From Bacteroidales bacterium UBA5266 (lineage in GTDB: Bacteria > Bacteroidota > Bacteroidia > Bacteroidales > WCHB1-69), in assembly GCA_002411545.1 (NCBI GenBank), contig DHTG01000061.1, forward strand, positions 1-5,794: DNA of 5,794 bases. The letters run 5' to 3'. Position numbers and translations under genes: made by a program. How positions within the stretch are numbered: the first letter of the stretch is position 1; each line of letters starts with the position of its first letter. The notes beneath the pieces were generated by a model, which did no database searches, was not told the origin of the DNA, and saw nothing but the letters and a program-made list of their open reading frames with translations. Shown piece after piece: positions 5,788 to 5,794 of the stretch.

Positions 5788-5794
5788 CGGCAAA

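Overview
The window reads as a low-GC Bacteroidota chromosome, most likely Bacteroidales or a close relative. Four signs support this. All four complete promoters I can find match the Bacteroidota -7 element TAnnTTTG, each continuing into CA. Shine-Dalgarno sequences are nearly absent. A DUF4295 small ribosomal-type protein follows rpmG. A secreted multi-PKD protein of the type common in this phylum lies at the left end. The species cannot be named from the sequence alone.

Layout, left to right. Positions 1-1037 (minus) hold the N-terminal 345 residues of a secreted protein with a signal peptide and four PKD domains; its C-terminus lies beyond the window. A promoter and an extragenic repeat-like element (about 1144-1178) follow. 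Positions 1232-3211 (minus) are a two-gene unit: hydF, the scaffold GTPase for [FeFe]-hydrogenase maturation, then a nitrilase-superfamily omega-amidase-like enzyme 3 bases downstream. Positions 3333-3686 (minus) carry rpmG (bL33) and the DUF4295 protein (bL38), closed by a strong intrinsic terminator at 3266-3295. A gene-free divergent region (3687-4065) separates these from a plus-strand pair, a DUF177/YceD-family protein and rpmF (bL32), at 4066-4806. Positions 4855-5766 (minus) encode an acidic cytoplasmic protein built of about ten 24-26-residue YD-like repeats.

Two ribosomal units (rpmG-bL38 and DUF177-rpmF) are transcribed divergently from promoters about 300 bases apart and supply large-subunit assembly parts. 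The hydF unit implies that the cell makes an [FeFe]-hydrogenase, although hydE, hydG and the hydrogenase itself are not in this window. The two flanking genes, PKD and YD-like, are the accessory, poorly understood part.

I see no tRNA, rRNA, CRISPR array, transposase or phage gene. I do not find a clearly new system. The points most worth a second look are the glutamine replacing histidine in the HydF cluster motif, the hydF/omega-amidase pairing, the extragenic repeat and the regular repeat protein at the right end.
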